Below are positions 11,793 to 25,600 of a stretch of DNA of 64,000 bases, piece by piece. Below the pieces are notes generated by a model. The model was not told the DNA's origin, did no database searches, and was given only the letters and a program-made list of their open reading frames with translations. How positions within the stretch are numbered: position 1 is the stretch's first letter; the number at the start of each line of letters is the position of its first letter. The position numbers and the translations under genes were made by a program. Location: contig WHUZ01000094.1 of assembly GCA_015179045.1 (NCBI GenBank), positions 62,001 through 126,000 on the forward strand, in the 5' to 3' direction. The stretch comes from Kalaharituber pfeilii. Lineage: Eukaryota; Ascomycota; Pezizomycetes; Pezizales; Pezizaceae.

Positions 11793-14700
11793 CTAAATAA
11801 ACTCGTCAGCTTGCATATTAGGTATATATACATATTCTGAAGGGGGGTCTACCCGTCCACGGCGGCTTCCACCACCTTGTTGCTGCGGCTGCTGAGGCTG
11901 CTGCGGCTGCTGTTGCTGAGGCGGAAACAAGGGAACACCATTCATTGGGGGATATGGATAGGCACCCATCAGTTGCTGTGCCATCAACGGATTGAATGCT
12001 GGTGGAATCCCAAACATCGTCTGCGGTGGCAACATCGCTGGCGTTGGTGTATGTTGCGCAACTCCTCGGAATTGATCTTGTGGCGCTGCTGGTGCTCCAT
12101 ATGTGGGCATTGGCGGGTAGAGACCAGGCCTCATTGCTGCTTGTTGCATCATGGCAGCTTGGTACTGAAGCTGAGGAACCGTCATCGCACCAGCCTGGGC
12201 AGGATTATAAAGGGCATTATTGAGCGCCAATTGCTCCATGAATGCTGCAGCAGCTGTATCCATAGGTGGAGGACGAGGGAGCGATGCTGCAGTGGCAGCG
12301 AGAGCGGTAGGATCAAACTGTGCTGGAGGGGCGCCTGCGTAGTACGGATTCTGGAACTCTCTGTTGTGGTTTTGTACTTGGTGATTTTGGTGATTTTGGT
12401 TGTTTTGCGTACTTCCAGAAGAATTGTTTTGAGCTGCATTATTACGATGCGTTCGTTCATGTCCACTCGAATTCCCGTTAACTGCATTGTCCCTGGAGTG
12501 GCTACTTGAGTTCGAATTATTGGAGCCTCCGTTACGTGTTGGAAGCCCCACTTCTTCCATCAAACGCTTGTAACCCTGTGCAGGTTGTGCCTTCAGCCGT
12601 ATCAAAACCTTTTGCACGTTCTGAACAACCTCAGTGCGCAAAGTTTCATCAAAGAATGGTGTTGTTAGAACCTTGAAGATCAAGGTTGCTCCGCAAGCAT
12701 GATCGCTAAGGATTTCTTCCAAAACCTTATCATTTGGTGAGAAGAAAAGCGCTCTAAGAATTGTATCTCGAGCCTCTGGCTCATTCCTTTGATTGATGAC
12801 CTTCAACACAGTCAAATAAGCGACTTTGTGTGTGCACAAGTGAACCAGATGGGGAACCAAGCGAGGAGCTAACACAGTACGCCGCCTAGGGAAGTTGCAG
12901 GTGTCAAGGAACCATGTTAGAAGCAATGCACCATTTGCGTTTGATGCAAGCTGGACACTATGAAGTGCAATAGCCGCGGCCAACATTCTTTGCTGATCCT
13001 TGCTTGCATGGTGACTTTCAAGGCATGCCCTCATAGCCCTTGCGCCAAATCGTCCTTGCGCAATTTCCCACATACGACTCAACATTGTTTCGAAGATGAA
13101 GTCATTGTATGGCGATCCAAACCGAAGGCAGCACTGCAGGACATAGTTTCCATATTGGTCCATAAAAAGCGCAACGCAGTACGGGCGCAAATGATGCATG
13201 ATTTTACTCATCTGAGAAGAAGTTTTCGCGACATCGATAATCTTCTGTCCAGCCCAAGTACCATTTTTGTCTGATACAGCGGATGTCAGTCACTGTGGAG
13301 TAACGCAACTGGCCAGGCAACAGCAATACTTACGAATACCAATCTCAGCCAAATGGGGAGCAATCCTGTCCAGCATTGCTTCTTTGACATCCTCAGAGCA
13401 GAACTCGAATAGTTTCTGTACGACAGTATTCCCTAGATAATCTATACGAAGTTTAGGTTAGAATAATCACATTCAAGTGTACAAGAACGCCTCCCTTACC
13501 GCTTGACAACTCCGCAATCTCATCCAACATCCCTAATGCAATATCCTCGATTTCAGATGTTGAGCAGTTGTTATTGTCGATCCGCTTTCTGATTTCACGT
13601 AACTTCGGAGCATCGTGGACTCGATTATGACTTGGCTCTGGAATTGCTGGAATCTCGTCTTTAAAGCTGTTGTATTCGACTGCACTGATGATGTTCTTCT
13701 CGATCTTCTTTTGTTCTTCAAGATCCGCGCCGAACTCCCTGACAATGTTGATAATGTCGTCCTTTAAATCCCGTAGTTCCGGAACCTCAAGTGCAGCCGC
13801 GAGAGCGTTAACATGAGGGCGAGAGTCAGGTTGGGTATTATCTCGTCCTGAGGCCGATCCTCCATCAGCACCAACGCCATTATTTGCAGAATTATTATAA
13901 GGGTCGGGACTAGCAGAATTAAAAACACCATTTGGAGTAGGGGCCCCATTGCTTCCAGGAGGACCTTGAACTTTTGCAAATCCTATTCTGACTGGACCAG
14001 CTCCAGGGAAAATTTCCTTGCCATTAAGAAGGTTTCTGGACTGAATAGCGGACTCAATGCGTTCGAAGTTAACAAAACCACAATTCTTATGCGTCAAAAC
14101 CCTAGCAGATTCAACTGTTCCATAGACCTGAAAGATAGCATTCAATGAAGTAATGGTAGTAGATGCGGGGATGTTCCCGAGCCAAAGTGATCTCGTAGGG
14201 CCCTCTACATGGGAGTGAGTCTCTTCTATTATATTCATCATTCCACCCTCGCCACTAGATGGGCGAACATGAGAATTGCCTAACTGAAGCTGATCCACAG
14301 CATTGGTCATATCAAAGTAATCTCTTTGCAGCTCTGAAGCATTGGTGATGGCATCAAGACGTGAGGGAGTCGTAACATAACTTTTCAAGGTTCGAACAGG
14401 CGGTGACTCCAGGATACCGGTTGTCCGGGAACGGGGTCTACTTGCTGTAATACCCTTGTAGGCAGCAACCGCAGAATGCATCAAAACATTTGGAGCAGCT
14501 GAGGATGGTGTAATTTGGCCAGAATGGTTTCCATACTGCAGTTCTTCTTCTTCTTCCTCATCCTCAGCGTACTTCTCCTTCGCATTCACAGAGTAAGACC
14601 GGAATCTGTTCAAGTTCCTATGCAAGCCTGACATGTCTCCAATAAATGGTTGAAGTGCAGCTGCTCTCTGTCCATCAACAACTGGATCAATTGAGGGAGG

Positions 14701-15742
14701 TTTCGCCAAAGTGGCATGAGCAGGCTGCGGGGTATCTGCAAGTCCCAGGTAATCCAAAGTCCTCATTGAAGCGTCGTCCTCCCGAGAGAAAGAGGAGTGT
14801 GCAGGGGAGGAAGGGACGTTGGAAGAAGTACTAACGTTTCTCTCTCGAGTAGTCCAGGTGTTCGGAAAAACAGAGTTAAAGAGTGGGCTAACGTAGGGAT
14901 TACGAGGTGGAAGGTTTAGTGACCCTGACCTTAACCTTGACACCACAGAAGGTGTGGTTGCCGGCACAGAGATTGGTGTGGTGTCTGGAATATCAATACT
15001 GGATGGTGCATTGGCCTTGAACGGACTAGGTGCTGGGGATGGCCGAGTGGTTGTAGGAAGTGCAGAGGGTGGTGGGCTGTTATTAGTGAGCGTAACAGGA
15101 CTGAACCTTGAAGGCACAGTACCTGCCCTGGCCCGCCGGAATACAGGGGAAGCGAATTCAGGTTGGAGAGCTATAGGCTCCGGGAAAGCTGTCTGCTGCG
15201 AATCTTGCGCAATATTCTCACGCTCACGCAATGACGATGGCGTCGTAGATGTAGACATGGGGCCCCAAATCTGCGAATGACCAACACCTTCCTCTGCCTG
15301 GATCTCTCGGGCCCTGGCATGAGAGTTAGCAATTTCACTGAAATCAGCATTCATGTTATCTTTTTGCTATCTTCTCTATTTCCTACTTCGCTGAACTCCT
15401 TCCCTGTGATTGGAAGGCTCAAAGCAGATTGACCATTCTTTCATACATCGAACATGATGAACTCCCAGGCTAAAATTAACTCATTGAAACATACCTTTTG
15501 GAAAACAACCTGTTGGGGCCAGCTGAATCATAGGATGGGGAACCGGCCCCCATCCGGACATTACTAGCAGCACTGGTCGCACTATTCATGACACCGTTCG
15601 TGTAACGCAGCGGATTACTAGAAAGACCTTCGGTTGGTGAAGTATTTGCCGTATTGGATGCGTTGGAGGATGATCCTGAATGATGCGGATTAGATAACTG
15701 ATGAAGATGAAGGCCCGGGTTGAGGTCCGATGTCGATGACAT
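11793..15742 (-). CDS. JSN1: Jsn1/Puf1-type RRM + Pumilio RNA-binding protein
   Basis: PUF proteins bind 3' untranslated regions of mRNAs and control their decay, translation or localisation; the Jsn1/Puf1-Puf2 subfamily adds an RRM before the repeats. Exons (minus strand): 15742-15495, 15313-13500, 13441-13334, 13270-11793, giving exactly 1216 codons (1215 aa). All introns have good signals: GTATGT..GCTAAC..CCAG, GTAAGG..ATAG, GTAAGT..ATCAG. Splice one joins RLFSK to RAREIQAEEG, so the internal ATG at 15354 is inside intron 1 and is not the start. A disordered Ser/Pro region comes first. The RRM lies at about 456-532 (RNP2 LWLGNI, RNP1 NCGFVNFE). PUF repeats run from about 640 to 990 (DYLGNTVVQKLFEF; MDQYGNYVLQ). 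The C-terminus is Asn-rich, then Gln/Pro-rich. The symbol is by subfamily; orthology to JSN1 rather than PUF2 is not resolved. Confidence 0.93.
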
Positions 15743-17560
15743 TAGGAGTTATCTGGCATTATCACTCGAATGTCAGCACCTCACGGCGACATAACATATG
15801 TTTGCAATGTAATACCAATTAATTGGACCCGCCAGTGAATTGACTTGCTGTAAGATATTCAGCAAGCACAAATTCTGCCAGGATCAAGCAAGCTGTAACC
15901 CAATAACGAAAGTATCCGTCAAAGCGTGTCTGTTGTCTCGCAACTCAAAACTGCGTGGGCCGCTCAGATGCGGGTTTTTGAAATTGATGAAGACTATCCC
16001 AAATAGACCACAATGCGTGTTGAAGTCCCTCAAGGCTGAATAAATTTAGGGACGTTCAAAACTTCGTACTAGCTTTAATGGGATAACTGACTTTCGTTGA
16101 AAGTGGTCGGAGGGGGGGGGGGGAACCGTACGAAAAAAATAATAACAATAACAATAACTAAATTAGGCTTGTAGGAAGGGAATTGCCGATATAGGTCCTG
16201 CACCTGAAAATTCTGATTTGTTGCGAGTCCGGTTGCCAATTAAGAACTCTCAAAATCAGACTTTGCTACTCTAAACTTTTCTCTATCTGAGATGCCTTAA
16301 AAAAGATTGCAACGGCGTCTGCCAGAGGAATTAAACAAAATGCTGTTGTATGGCGAGTAGGCGAGCAGGTGGTAGAATATGCGAGTAATAACTTCGTAGT
16401 AAAACGTCAGCACGAGAGTGCGCCGTATAACTAACTCAAGCGACGGGGATTGCTGATTAAAAGGGGTCTTTTTCTTCGTTTTAGAGTTCAAAAAACGTGC
16501 ACACTTATTGTCAGGTGTGAAGGGGGAGACACAAGGGTGGGGGAAGGTAGGCGAACCTATTAATGACAGAAGCGCAAGCTTCTTTATGCTCCGCGGTGGG
16601 GGGGGGGGGGGGATTAAGAGTGAGAAGAAAGTAAATTTTGCGGATTAGAGTGGGGAGGAAGGTGGGGGGGGGAGGGGGGGTATGTGAAGGTGGGGGAGGG
16701 GAAGGGGTTTGAATTAGGGAAGTGAAGCAGAGAGAGGAAGGAAGATAATGAGGTTTGTGTGGAACTGAAGAGGAGATCTTGAAGGGGTTCGCGGCCTGGG
16801 GTATTCGCTCGCCGGGAGTGGATTTAGGCCTGCTGTGAGAGGTTAAGAAGTAAGGGCAGGGCGAATGGGAGGGTGGGGAAAAAAAAAAAAAAAAGGAAAA
16901 TAGAAGCTACTAGTGTACAGTTACATTCACTTTTTTACCTATCCCCTGGGCCGGCACGACATACACCTGAGTTGACCTGTCCAGGCTCTCAGGAGGTGAC
17001 AAGAAGCCTAGACTTGTAACGACTCCAGCTCTATGCACTTCAGAGCCATACAAGAAATCAAGGAAGAGGCAAGAAAAATCGGACGGAAAAAAAAAAAAAT
17101 GGAAAGAGGGGGGAAAAAAGGCGACACGGCTGCTATTTACATCCCTACGTTGCACCGCACCCTTGCTGGATGGCGGTTATGATGCTCTGCAGAAACTTAC
17201 CCTCACGTGCATCCCACATACGAGTGATTTGCTAGGGCAAGCTATCCTTTCGGATCGAGCCCCTGCGAAATTCCCCGTCGAGTCGTCAAGCTCGATAGAC
17301 GATTTTACCTCATCTAGAAGGCTTTGCATGTTAGGTCCCAGTACTCACTTACACTTGCAAACCTCGATAGAGACTCATGCACTGCTTACATATGCGTCTA
17401 AGTAAGCTTTCAAACTTTCGGACTCAAATAACCCTTTTCCTTCTAATGCCGAGCTCTACCTATTTTAAAACCTCCAACGCCTTTGCCTCGAGCCCACCGA
17501 CAACCTTACGTTACATCACCAAAGCACCCTCTATTTATAATGGAGAATAACAACATTTGC
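15743..17560 (-). promoter_or_regulatory. Upstream region of the PUF gene, C-rich on the coding strand
   Basis: No gene is visible. On the + strand there are G runs (12 G at 16112, 15 G at 16598 and mixed G/A tracts through 16660-16740), which are C/CT-rich tracts on the PUF coding strand. CT-rich tracts are common in filamentous fungal promoters. The transcription start cannot be placed. Confidence 0.4.
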
Positions 17561-17899
17561 TTGCATATTTAAAAGTACTTCTTCCGCTGGATTGCCAGGA
17601 TGCTGTGGTAATTGCTGTGTACAGAATATCCAGGCGGTTCAAGACATGCAGAGGCTTGTGAGCAGACTTGTTGCGGTCCCCAAACGCCAAATGAGTACAT
17701 CACAAGACCCCAAACAGTATTCTGCAGACGCCGAGAGTCCCGCAGACTGTTTTCTCCCGTCAGCACCACACCATTCAGACGACCACAAACCCTTTACTAC
17801 AAATTCATATTCCTCCATGGCTCCAGAAGAAGCGGAAGAGAGTCTGGTGTTTAGGATGCAAACACCCAAAGCCGAAGCAAACCTCATACGAACAAGTTA

Positions 17900-18489
17900 G
17901 GAGAAGCAAGAAGCGAACTTGAAGTAGAAAATACTAACATCAAGGAAATGGTTTATGAGAGAATAGCTGAGTATCTTTGATACTGAGGGCTATCCTACCG
18001 AGGCAGAGGGGGACTTTAAAGAATCAAACATAAACGACTTGGTTTATGCAATTATCAGATCCATGTTACACCACTTCAAACGCAAGAACGGATGATACAG
18101 CCTACAATTAGTGCGGAAGAACGAGATTGTATCAGTTGACCCGGAAACAAGAGGAGTGGAGGAGTTTGTTATTATGGACTACATTTCCGTGGCAGAGGAA
18201 AAATTTGTCCTCATAGTAGAGCCAAAGAAATCCTCGCTATATCAGGCCATGAATCAGTGTTTACTCTCAATGAAGGATATGAGAGACAATAATGGTGATG
18301 GCAAGGCGTATGGGTTCATAACAACAGGGGAAATGTTTCGAATGCTGAGTTATAATGGCATATCATTTGAACTCACACTTGAGATGGACATGCTGTTTCT
18401 CCGTATGACCATAACAAACATTTATGGATGAAGGATTTTCTGTTTTGGTTGACTGTGTGTATTTCGCATTAAGCAATGGAAGCAATTGA
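17900..18489 (+). pseudogene. Decayed PD-(D/E)XK-like nuclease-fold gene, copy 1
   Basis: The translated pieces form a recognisable order: an N-terminal helix region (NIKEMVYERIAEYL), EGYPTEAEGDF, then a core with a D followed by the E-x-K-type segment (FVIMDYISV then FVLIVEPKKSS), QAMNQCLLSMKDMRDNNG, YGFITTGE, and a C-terminal block (VLVDCVYFALSNG). These match the layout of a PD-(D/E)XK-like family I associate with Pezizomycete genomes; I cannot verify that assignment here. Lesions: a frameshift near 17980 (run of T), an in-frame TGA at 18093-18095, and a frameshift between 18400 and 18450. The open frame at 17592-17900 may be its degraded 5' part. A second relic of the family lies at 60.1-60.7 kb. 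Confidence 0.6.
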
Positions 18490-21400
18490 AAGTAAAAGAA
18501 TCTCACAATCCGGAGCTGGCGGCGGCGGTGTGAGTGGCGTGGATCGCGATCACCCAAGCACTAGCCCTGAGCTCGGAGGTCGCGGAGAGCAGATGAAGAA
18601 GGCCGTCGAGCATGCTCGGCCCTCCAGACTACTCCTATTGGCAACTATCGTATATGTAGAAAAGGAATAGTCAAAAAATGAGTAAAGGATCGCAAGTGAG
18701 AACAATAGTTGATGGTGAATATGAACAAGATGACGTGCCAGAACTATGTACACAGACAGACCGACCCCTTCCGAGACCCGAGTCGACGTGTGTCGCCCGT
18801 TACCCTCATCTCGGCTTCCCGTGCGGTGACCCGTGGTGTACCGGAACCCCGGCGCCAACGCCACTACGGATACTACAGCGGCTTAGAGCGATAATGATGT
18901 TTTAGGATATTTGGAATATGTAAGTAGAATGTACACAAGCAGGTGAAGAAGGCAGTGTCGAATTGGCAAGGTTTCTGGAGATGAAACCCTAGTGGAGCTA
19001 CGGTGTAACGACCGGCTAGGGGGAAGTTTTAAGTACATGTAGTAAGGCATTACAACTTGGTCTCCATTTGCTACCCTGTAATAAATGAACGCAATGACAA
19101 ATACATTGAAGTATGACTCCATCAGCCATATCGTGCTAGTCTGGTTGGCATATCATGCCTGCTCCCGATCACTTGTACCATGCTCAGATTCTGATCTGAT
19201 AAAGTGATGGAGTTCAGCGCCATCAAGCGCATCATAGCCGCACTTACGATCGCAATGCTGTGCTTCCTCTGTCAAATTAGAGATTGCCCCCAAAGCCAAC
19301 CCTTGGGAGCGCGATTAACAATTTACTCGAGTAGAAACTAGGGCGCCGGCGCCGTAGCTAGGCAGCTGGCAAGGAGACACGGTAGTTGGGCTCCGCTGGG
19401 GGAGCGACTTATGCCCTAACCGGCCGTTACAACCATGGCTCTACTTAGCCTCGTCCGCAGCGATCTACTAAGTTTCATCCCCCAAACGGGACCAAAGCCC
19501 TTGCCCATGCGACACTCCTGTACCGTGCTCTATTCCACTTATCTTTACCAGATAATAAACAATGTTCGCACTCTCAGACCCGCCGCCGCCGCCACCTCCA
19601 GATTGTAACATTCTTTTACATGCACTTTCAATTGTTTCCATTGCCTAAGAGCGACCAGGATAGCGAGGTCCTTCATCCGTAACTGTTTGTGTTTGATCCA
19701 TAAGGAAACAGTACGTCAGCCTTATTTGTGAGCTCAAAAGGTGTGCCATCATTGTACTTGAACATTCGTCAGGTTTCTCCTGTTGTAATGAAACCACCGA
19801 CCTTGCCTCCACGATTGTTGTCTGCCACTCTTTCATCGAAAGGCAAACACATTTTCATGGCCTGTCCCAGCAAAGATGTCTTTGCCTCTATTATAACAAG
19901 ATTTCGTTGTCACAGAAATCAGGTCATGAAAATGACTCCTCGACCTAGCTATGGTAGCGAATACAGCAGCTTGCAGCCGCAGAAATCAACTTCCTGATCG
20001 CAGCAATTGCAACCGCAGGCAAAAAATTGCCCCCGAATACCCCTAGTAATCATTCTTGGCGACGGTTGTAAGTGGTCGATTCAGCGATGAGATGGGGAAG
20101 CTTTGGCCGAAACCTGGCCGTTGAAACAGTCAATCAATGGCCGTTAGCGTTGGACCCTGCCAGTCCCGGACACAACCACACAGCAGTGAAACCAAACACC
20201 TTTATAAGTTGAGTTTAGCCAATTCCAATTCAATGTAGAAAGTTAATGTCGGCAACTATAAGACGCATACTGCCACTATTCTTGTCACAGGTGCAGGCCG
20301 GTAGTGCTGCCAGTTGTGTTTGTGTTTCGGCCTTTCAGTAGGATTTTGTTTTTTTTTCCCTTGTGTAACCGCCAGTCGTTGCACAGCTAGTTACTAGTTA
20401 GCCTGCTCTAGACTGACATATGCTGCAGCACTAGAAGCGCCGGGTCCAGTGCCACCGTCTGTTTATCCTTTCGGTTAAGGGTAACGCTCAAACAGACGAT
20501 TTCAATTGAGGCGAGTTGGTTGTTCGTTCACGTTGTTGCAGTGATTGCCTTGCGCAATTGCAAGTGAAAAAGAATGTCCCTGATTGAGGCCACAATGCCA
20601 AGCTTTTATTTAATCCACTATCTATGATACTCACGGCTTACACTGTAGAGTACAGCCAGCAGTGCTCTCCGTCTAAAGAAGTTGCGCTGCCAAGAAATGT
20701 CAATCTAAGGCTGCGAAGGCAAAAATAACATAAATTAAGTCTGTCTCAGGGGATAGCACATAACACCTCTATAACCCTTCGCACTCTCGGGTGGCTATAC
20801 TTCATAGAAGAGGTTAGCTAACTCAGTGATCGGGCTGAAAAGCAGCCACCGAAGCGGCTGGAGGTGTCGAAGAACCTATTGGCTTGCTTGCTGCTACCCC
20901 ACCAACTTTTTTTGCCCTTCCAATTTGTTCCTCACCGCCTCATTTTATAGGCTTTTAGCATCCACTTCAGCTTTGCCAACAGCTTTGCCAGCAGTTTCGC
21001 CAGTAGCAGTGCCATCAGCGGCGCCAGCGTACCATTCTCAGCGGCAGCTTACCGTCCCAGCAGCAGTTTACCGTTCTAGCAGCAGCTTCTAGGCTCTCTT
21101 TCAATTTAATTCTAATTTTTTATTTAGTTATATATACCCCGGTGATTTGTCTTCCATGTTCAGCTGAGCGGGTTTCTGGCAGTTCAAGCCGGACGCTTAA
21201 ACCACTTTCAGAGCTGCTGCCCCCTCTTAAAAGCAAGCAACTCCTCCAGACGGGCCAGGTCTATAACTGACTGAGTTAGTCGTGAGTTCCAAACAAAAGG
21301 CACTGTTCCTCTAAAACGCAAGCGAGAAACTTGTGGTTATATGGTGATTCTTCAATGCTTTCCGGTCGATTCAATTTCGACTGGGGCTGGTAGTAGGTAG

Positions 21401-22338
21401 TCACCGAGGGGAGAACTACCGCTGCCATAGGCAGCTAAGTTAGCAACTAGGTTGGAACAGGAGCGTCCGAAAGGGATAATACATAGGCTTTGGGAATATG
21501 GGGATCGGAGATGATGGCATATGTAAATGGAACTAGAATAGAAGTAGATGTTTAGTATGATGGATATAATGGGCATTTGTATGCAAGGCCTGGTAGATAT
21601 CCACGGCTAGACATAGTGATATGTTTATGGGGCATGCATGATACGCAAAATTTACAGTTTTCTATGCAGCTGTAGTTGTCTACTTTTGGGATGGAGGAGT
21701 CGGTTTAGGAATTGAGACAGGAGTGAGCTCTCCTAGCATCGTCATTATCACTCAATATACTTTCGTATACAGCAACCTTAGGCTCTCACAGGGCAGCTTT
21801 GTCTAATACCTGCTTCATGTTCTTTCCCTTTTCCTGCTTTCTTTTTTTTTCTTGCACATCCTGCTTTATATTGGGACATTCACAGGTTCAGGGTAACGTT
21901 GTTGCAGTAGCGTGATTTCCTAAGAAGGATTATGATACTAGGCTGTTAATCCGCATTGTGAACCGACATCTAATTTATTTCTAGAGGCGCTGCCAAGTCA
22001 GGACGACAGCAGACGGGCTCACTTAGTAATTCTATTCATGATAAGCTTCTGCCCCTTGCGCTATACGATGTACGGTACCTCCTGCCATGGTTAGTGCAGT
22101 CCTAAAGTTTAACGCTACTAAGACCGCTGCGAACTTTGCGGGACTCCGTCATTCGTAACTTGATCAATTGACTACATTCTTGTATAGTTTATGGAGATTT
22201 TCTCCCGTTTATCGTTCTTCATCATGAGCATGCTCATCAGTCACATTCAATCTTCTGGTACCAAATCATCAATCTCCCTAGTCATGCTCTCACATGTACG
22301 GTAAACCCATACATCAAGCTAGTACCGACTACATCCAG
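18490..22338. other. Gene desert, no gene supported
   Basis: Only short open frames without motifs are present. A stretch near 20920-21090 carries GCA/GCC-type Ala/Gly/Lys/Thr-coding runs on the minus strand interrupted by stops, possibly another eroded coding segment. No repeat boundaries were found by eye. Confidence 0.35.
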
Positions 22339-22647
22339 CTATCTTCGAGGTTGTTGCCCCCATAAGGCCTCAAGGACCTCCTTTTGATATATAGATCTCA
22401 ATCGTTTCTCCGAGAATAACCTTGCGCTCGAGATTTGCGGGGTGTCCAAATAATGATGACTAAACACCCTTCCATTTCTGACTAGAACTCGCCGGAAAAC
22501 GGCTGTCTGATTGGAAAACGGAATGAAAAGAGACACTTTACTAAACGGAAGTTCTGCGAGCTGGCTCGCGTTGGGGCCATTAGGCACAATAGGTACAAAA
22601 GTTTCACATGTGGGTAAGTTTATCTTGTTTGAGCCAAGCTGATTCAT
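22339..22647 (-). CDS. Hypothetical small open frame (102 aa)
   Basis: An uninterrupted frame begins with MNQLGSNKINLPT and ends at QQPRR. The middle is hydrophobic/Ser-rich and the C-terminus basic. I do not recognise it. There is no splice or promoter evidence, and a frame of this length can occur by chance, so it is only a weak candidate. Confidence 0.15.
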   Translation of the reverse strand: MNQLGSNKINLPTCETFVPIVPNGPNASQLAELPFSKVSLFIPFSNQTAVFRRVLVRNGRVFSHHYLDTPQISSARLFSEKRLRSIYQKEVLEALWGQQPRR

Positions 22648-25600
22648 CGCTATGGAGTTTGTCGACCGTTATAACCTGCCATTTTTTTCATAACATCATT
22701 GGATGATACAATGACCCAGTATCATAGATATTCACATGCAAATTTCAATCATCGTCCTCCCTTTTCTCTCCTTAACTATCGACAATTTACCAGCTGCTCA
22801 CTTGGAAACTCAATAATTCTGGATCAAATGATCACCCCGCACGGGCTTGAACGCAGAAAATTGAGGCAATATTCCAGCTCAAAAGCAGAAATTGGCACCG
22901 ACACAACCAACCTCACCACACAAGCAGCAGAATGATGCATCCATCCCGCGTCATCCCGTCTGCGTGTAACCATGGACCCAGGCTCAATATTCCGGGAGCT
23001 GTCCCGATGTCAAGAAAGCAGCCGAGCTGCTCAAGCGTTTCTATCAATTGGCTATTGATCCTGAATCATGAGCATGGATATAGGCACGTGAGGTTTAGCA
23101 GAAGTGACAGCCATATCAGGGTAGGACTTACATCTGGACATGGCAAGGACGAATACTAATCCCACATGGTGATAAAAAGCCAGATTAAGTTAAACTCGTA
23201 CTTCACAGGTTTCTTGATTGGCATTTGACGTTAACTTCTTCCCGAGGCCTGTTACTAAGCAGCCTTTATTCATTTTCTTCGTGTGACATGCGTCAACATT
23301 TAGACTTTTCAACTGTCAGAATCAAAATAGCTGCGGAAGCAGCCAATTTCACAAACATACATGACAGCACATGGCTGAAACTCTGCCCCAGCCCCCTGGC
23401 TCTGGTAATGATGCATGGTGCTCAAGAAATCTTTCCCCCACCATTTCACATTCTGCTTTGAACTAACTTCAGATGTCTCACATCCCACCCAGACTATCTC
23501 ACATCATTCCACTGTCCCCCCACGATAAACCGTCAAGTTTAGCTGAATATTCACACTAGATCACCGCTTCGGCCCGTTTTGAGCAGAATCTATTTGCAGC
23601 ACCTTCTGAGAGAACCTAACGGATGCTCAACTCAGGAGTACTCGAGCGTCTCCATTCTGATCGTACATCCAGTTCCCCATTGAGAAATGACGGTACATGG
23701 TAACGAATCATGAGCTATCCCGCTTTCTCCGTGCACAATCACTCCTTTCTACTTACCAATCTCGCACACAAATCACACAACATAGATAGTATCAATAATT
23801 GTTTCATCCTCATGACTTCGCAATGACTTATTCGCTATTTTTTTCTCCATCCAACCAACATGTTACCCTCCATCCCCATTATTTCCCATTCAGGAAGTGG
23901 CCACCCTGCATTCATCCTCACCACGTAATTTCTTATACACTACCCCCTGTACATGTCTGTCATTGACTAAAGCAGAACCTTAGCTTTTCGTTCATGCGGG
24001 TCTTGTTCTAACGGGACTGTGACTTTCCTACTCGAGTAGTACTCCACCAAACGCGCGGGTATCCCCGTCTTCCTTAGCACTTTTGGTATGCTCAGCTCAT
24101 TGGTTATGTATTCATCAATCCAACCATTGTTCCGGGGCTCAATAGCCAAGCGCATCATAGAAAGAGCCAATTTGAATCAAGTGATCTCCTCCCCGCTTCT
24201 TCCTCTTTCATCTCCCAAGTCGGCCGCACATCTGCTTTCCGCATGATCCTTTACACCTCCATACCCCGCCCGTGCACCCTCAATCGAGAAAATAAAGTCT
24301 CGAACCGCCGAGCCCCAAGCTATTGCAATCGGGTATGTCGTATTGATTGGTAACAGGAATAAACTTAGTTGACTTTTGGCGTTCCAAAGTTTGATTGAGA
24401 GCTGGATGAGAATGGCCGTGTGTTACATCTCTACTTGACTTCGTTGGGTGGTTCACAGAAGGCAACGGATAATGTACAAACGAACTTCAGGTCATCAAAA
24501 CACGGGAGGGCAGTGTGTAAGACATTGCAACAGAGCCCAATTACAAAAACAGCAAGGATTATCTTGTATTCTGATCTCTCACCTTGTCACTCACACCCAC
24601 ACTCTTTTCAGATTTAGTGCAGTTACTATACGCGTGGTATAGTCGGGAGATTGTACTCGTTCGAAAAAGTGCCTAAACGCTTACCTCCTTATCTATCAAA
24701 TCAAGGATGTAAGTTAGCTGATCTATGATGAAGTTCTACTTAATATGCAAAGTGAGGGTAACAGGTATGTCCAACTTCAGCTTTGTCAGCAAATGTTTCT
24801 GTGAGAGAGTACGGAATACCAATATCAACTTAGTCCCCTCCCACTACGAAAATACCAAAGTACATATACTTCTCTCTATGTAATATTCAATTAGGTAATG
24901 GGTTAGTAGTCGCCCATGTAGAGTACATACTACGTGCACATTGTATAGATCATATGATCGCCCAGATCTCTCTGAATTCGAAAAGTAAGGTGCATTGAAG
25001 TTGAGTTTTGTTTTTTTAACTGTGAATTGTATAATCGGTATTCTACATATTCGACCCCACATATTGATAGACACCCAACGCCCCCCTGTCCATTCATCCT
25101 CCCATCATCCTCATCTACAGCGTCCAAAAACAGCAACTCTGCCGAATATATTTAGTTTGAAATTCTTTGATGGGGGATCCGTACAGGGCGAGATACGTAA
25201 ATAATTTATTAGGTTATGACAATGCATGTTAGGCTGTGTATAGAAGCTTTTTGAGCCAGAATTGAAAAAATAGATATATAACTAAACAGAATCTTATGAG
25301 ACACGACTTGTGCATACTTACTGTATCCCATCGAAGGCTCCCATCACGCTTCGCGCACGCTCCTTGCCGCCAGTGCGTTTCCAATTTCTATCCCAGTAGT
25401 CTTAGCTATATGTAATACTCCTGCTACTGCAGTAGTTTTTGCGAATCCCTTAGCATTTCAGTGCTAAACTCACAGTTACGAGTCGTCAGGTCATGCGACC
25501 ACTAATTTCCCGTTCACCATTGACCTAAATCTCGATCCCTTTCTCCAGGCTGCACTAGGTCAAATTGTATTTGTCCTAGCTATTAGTTAAGACACTCCAA

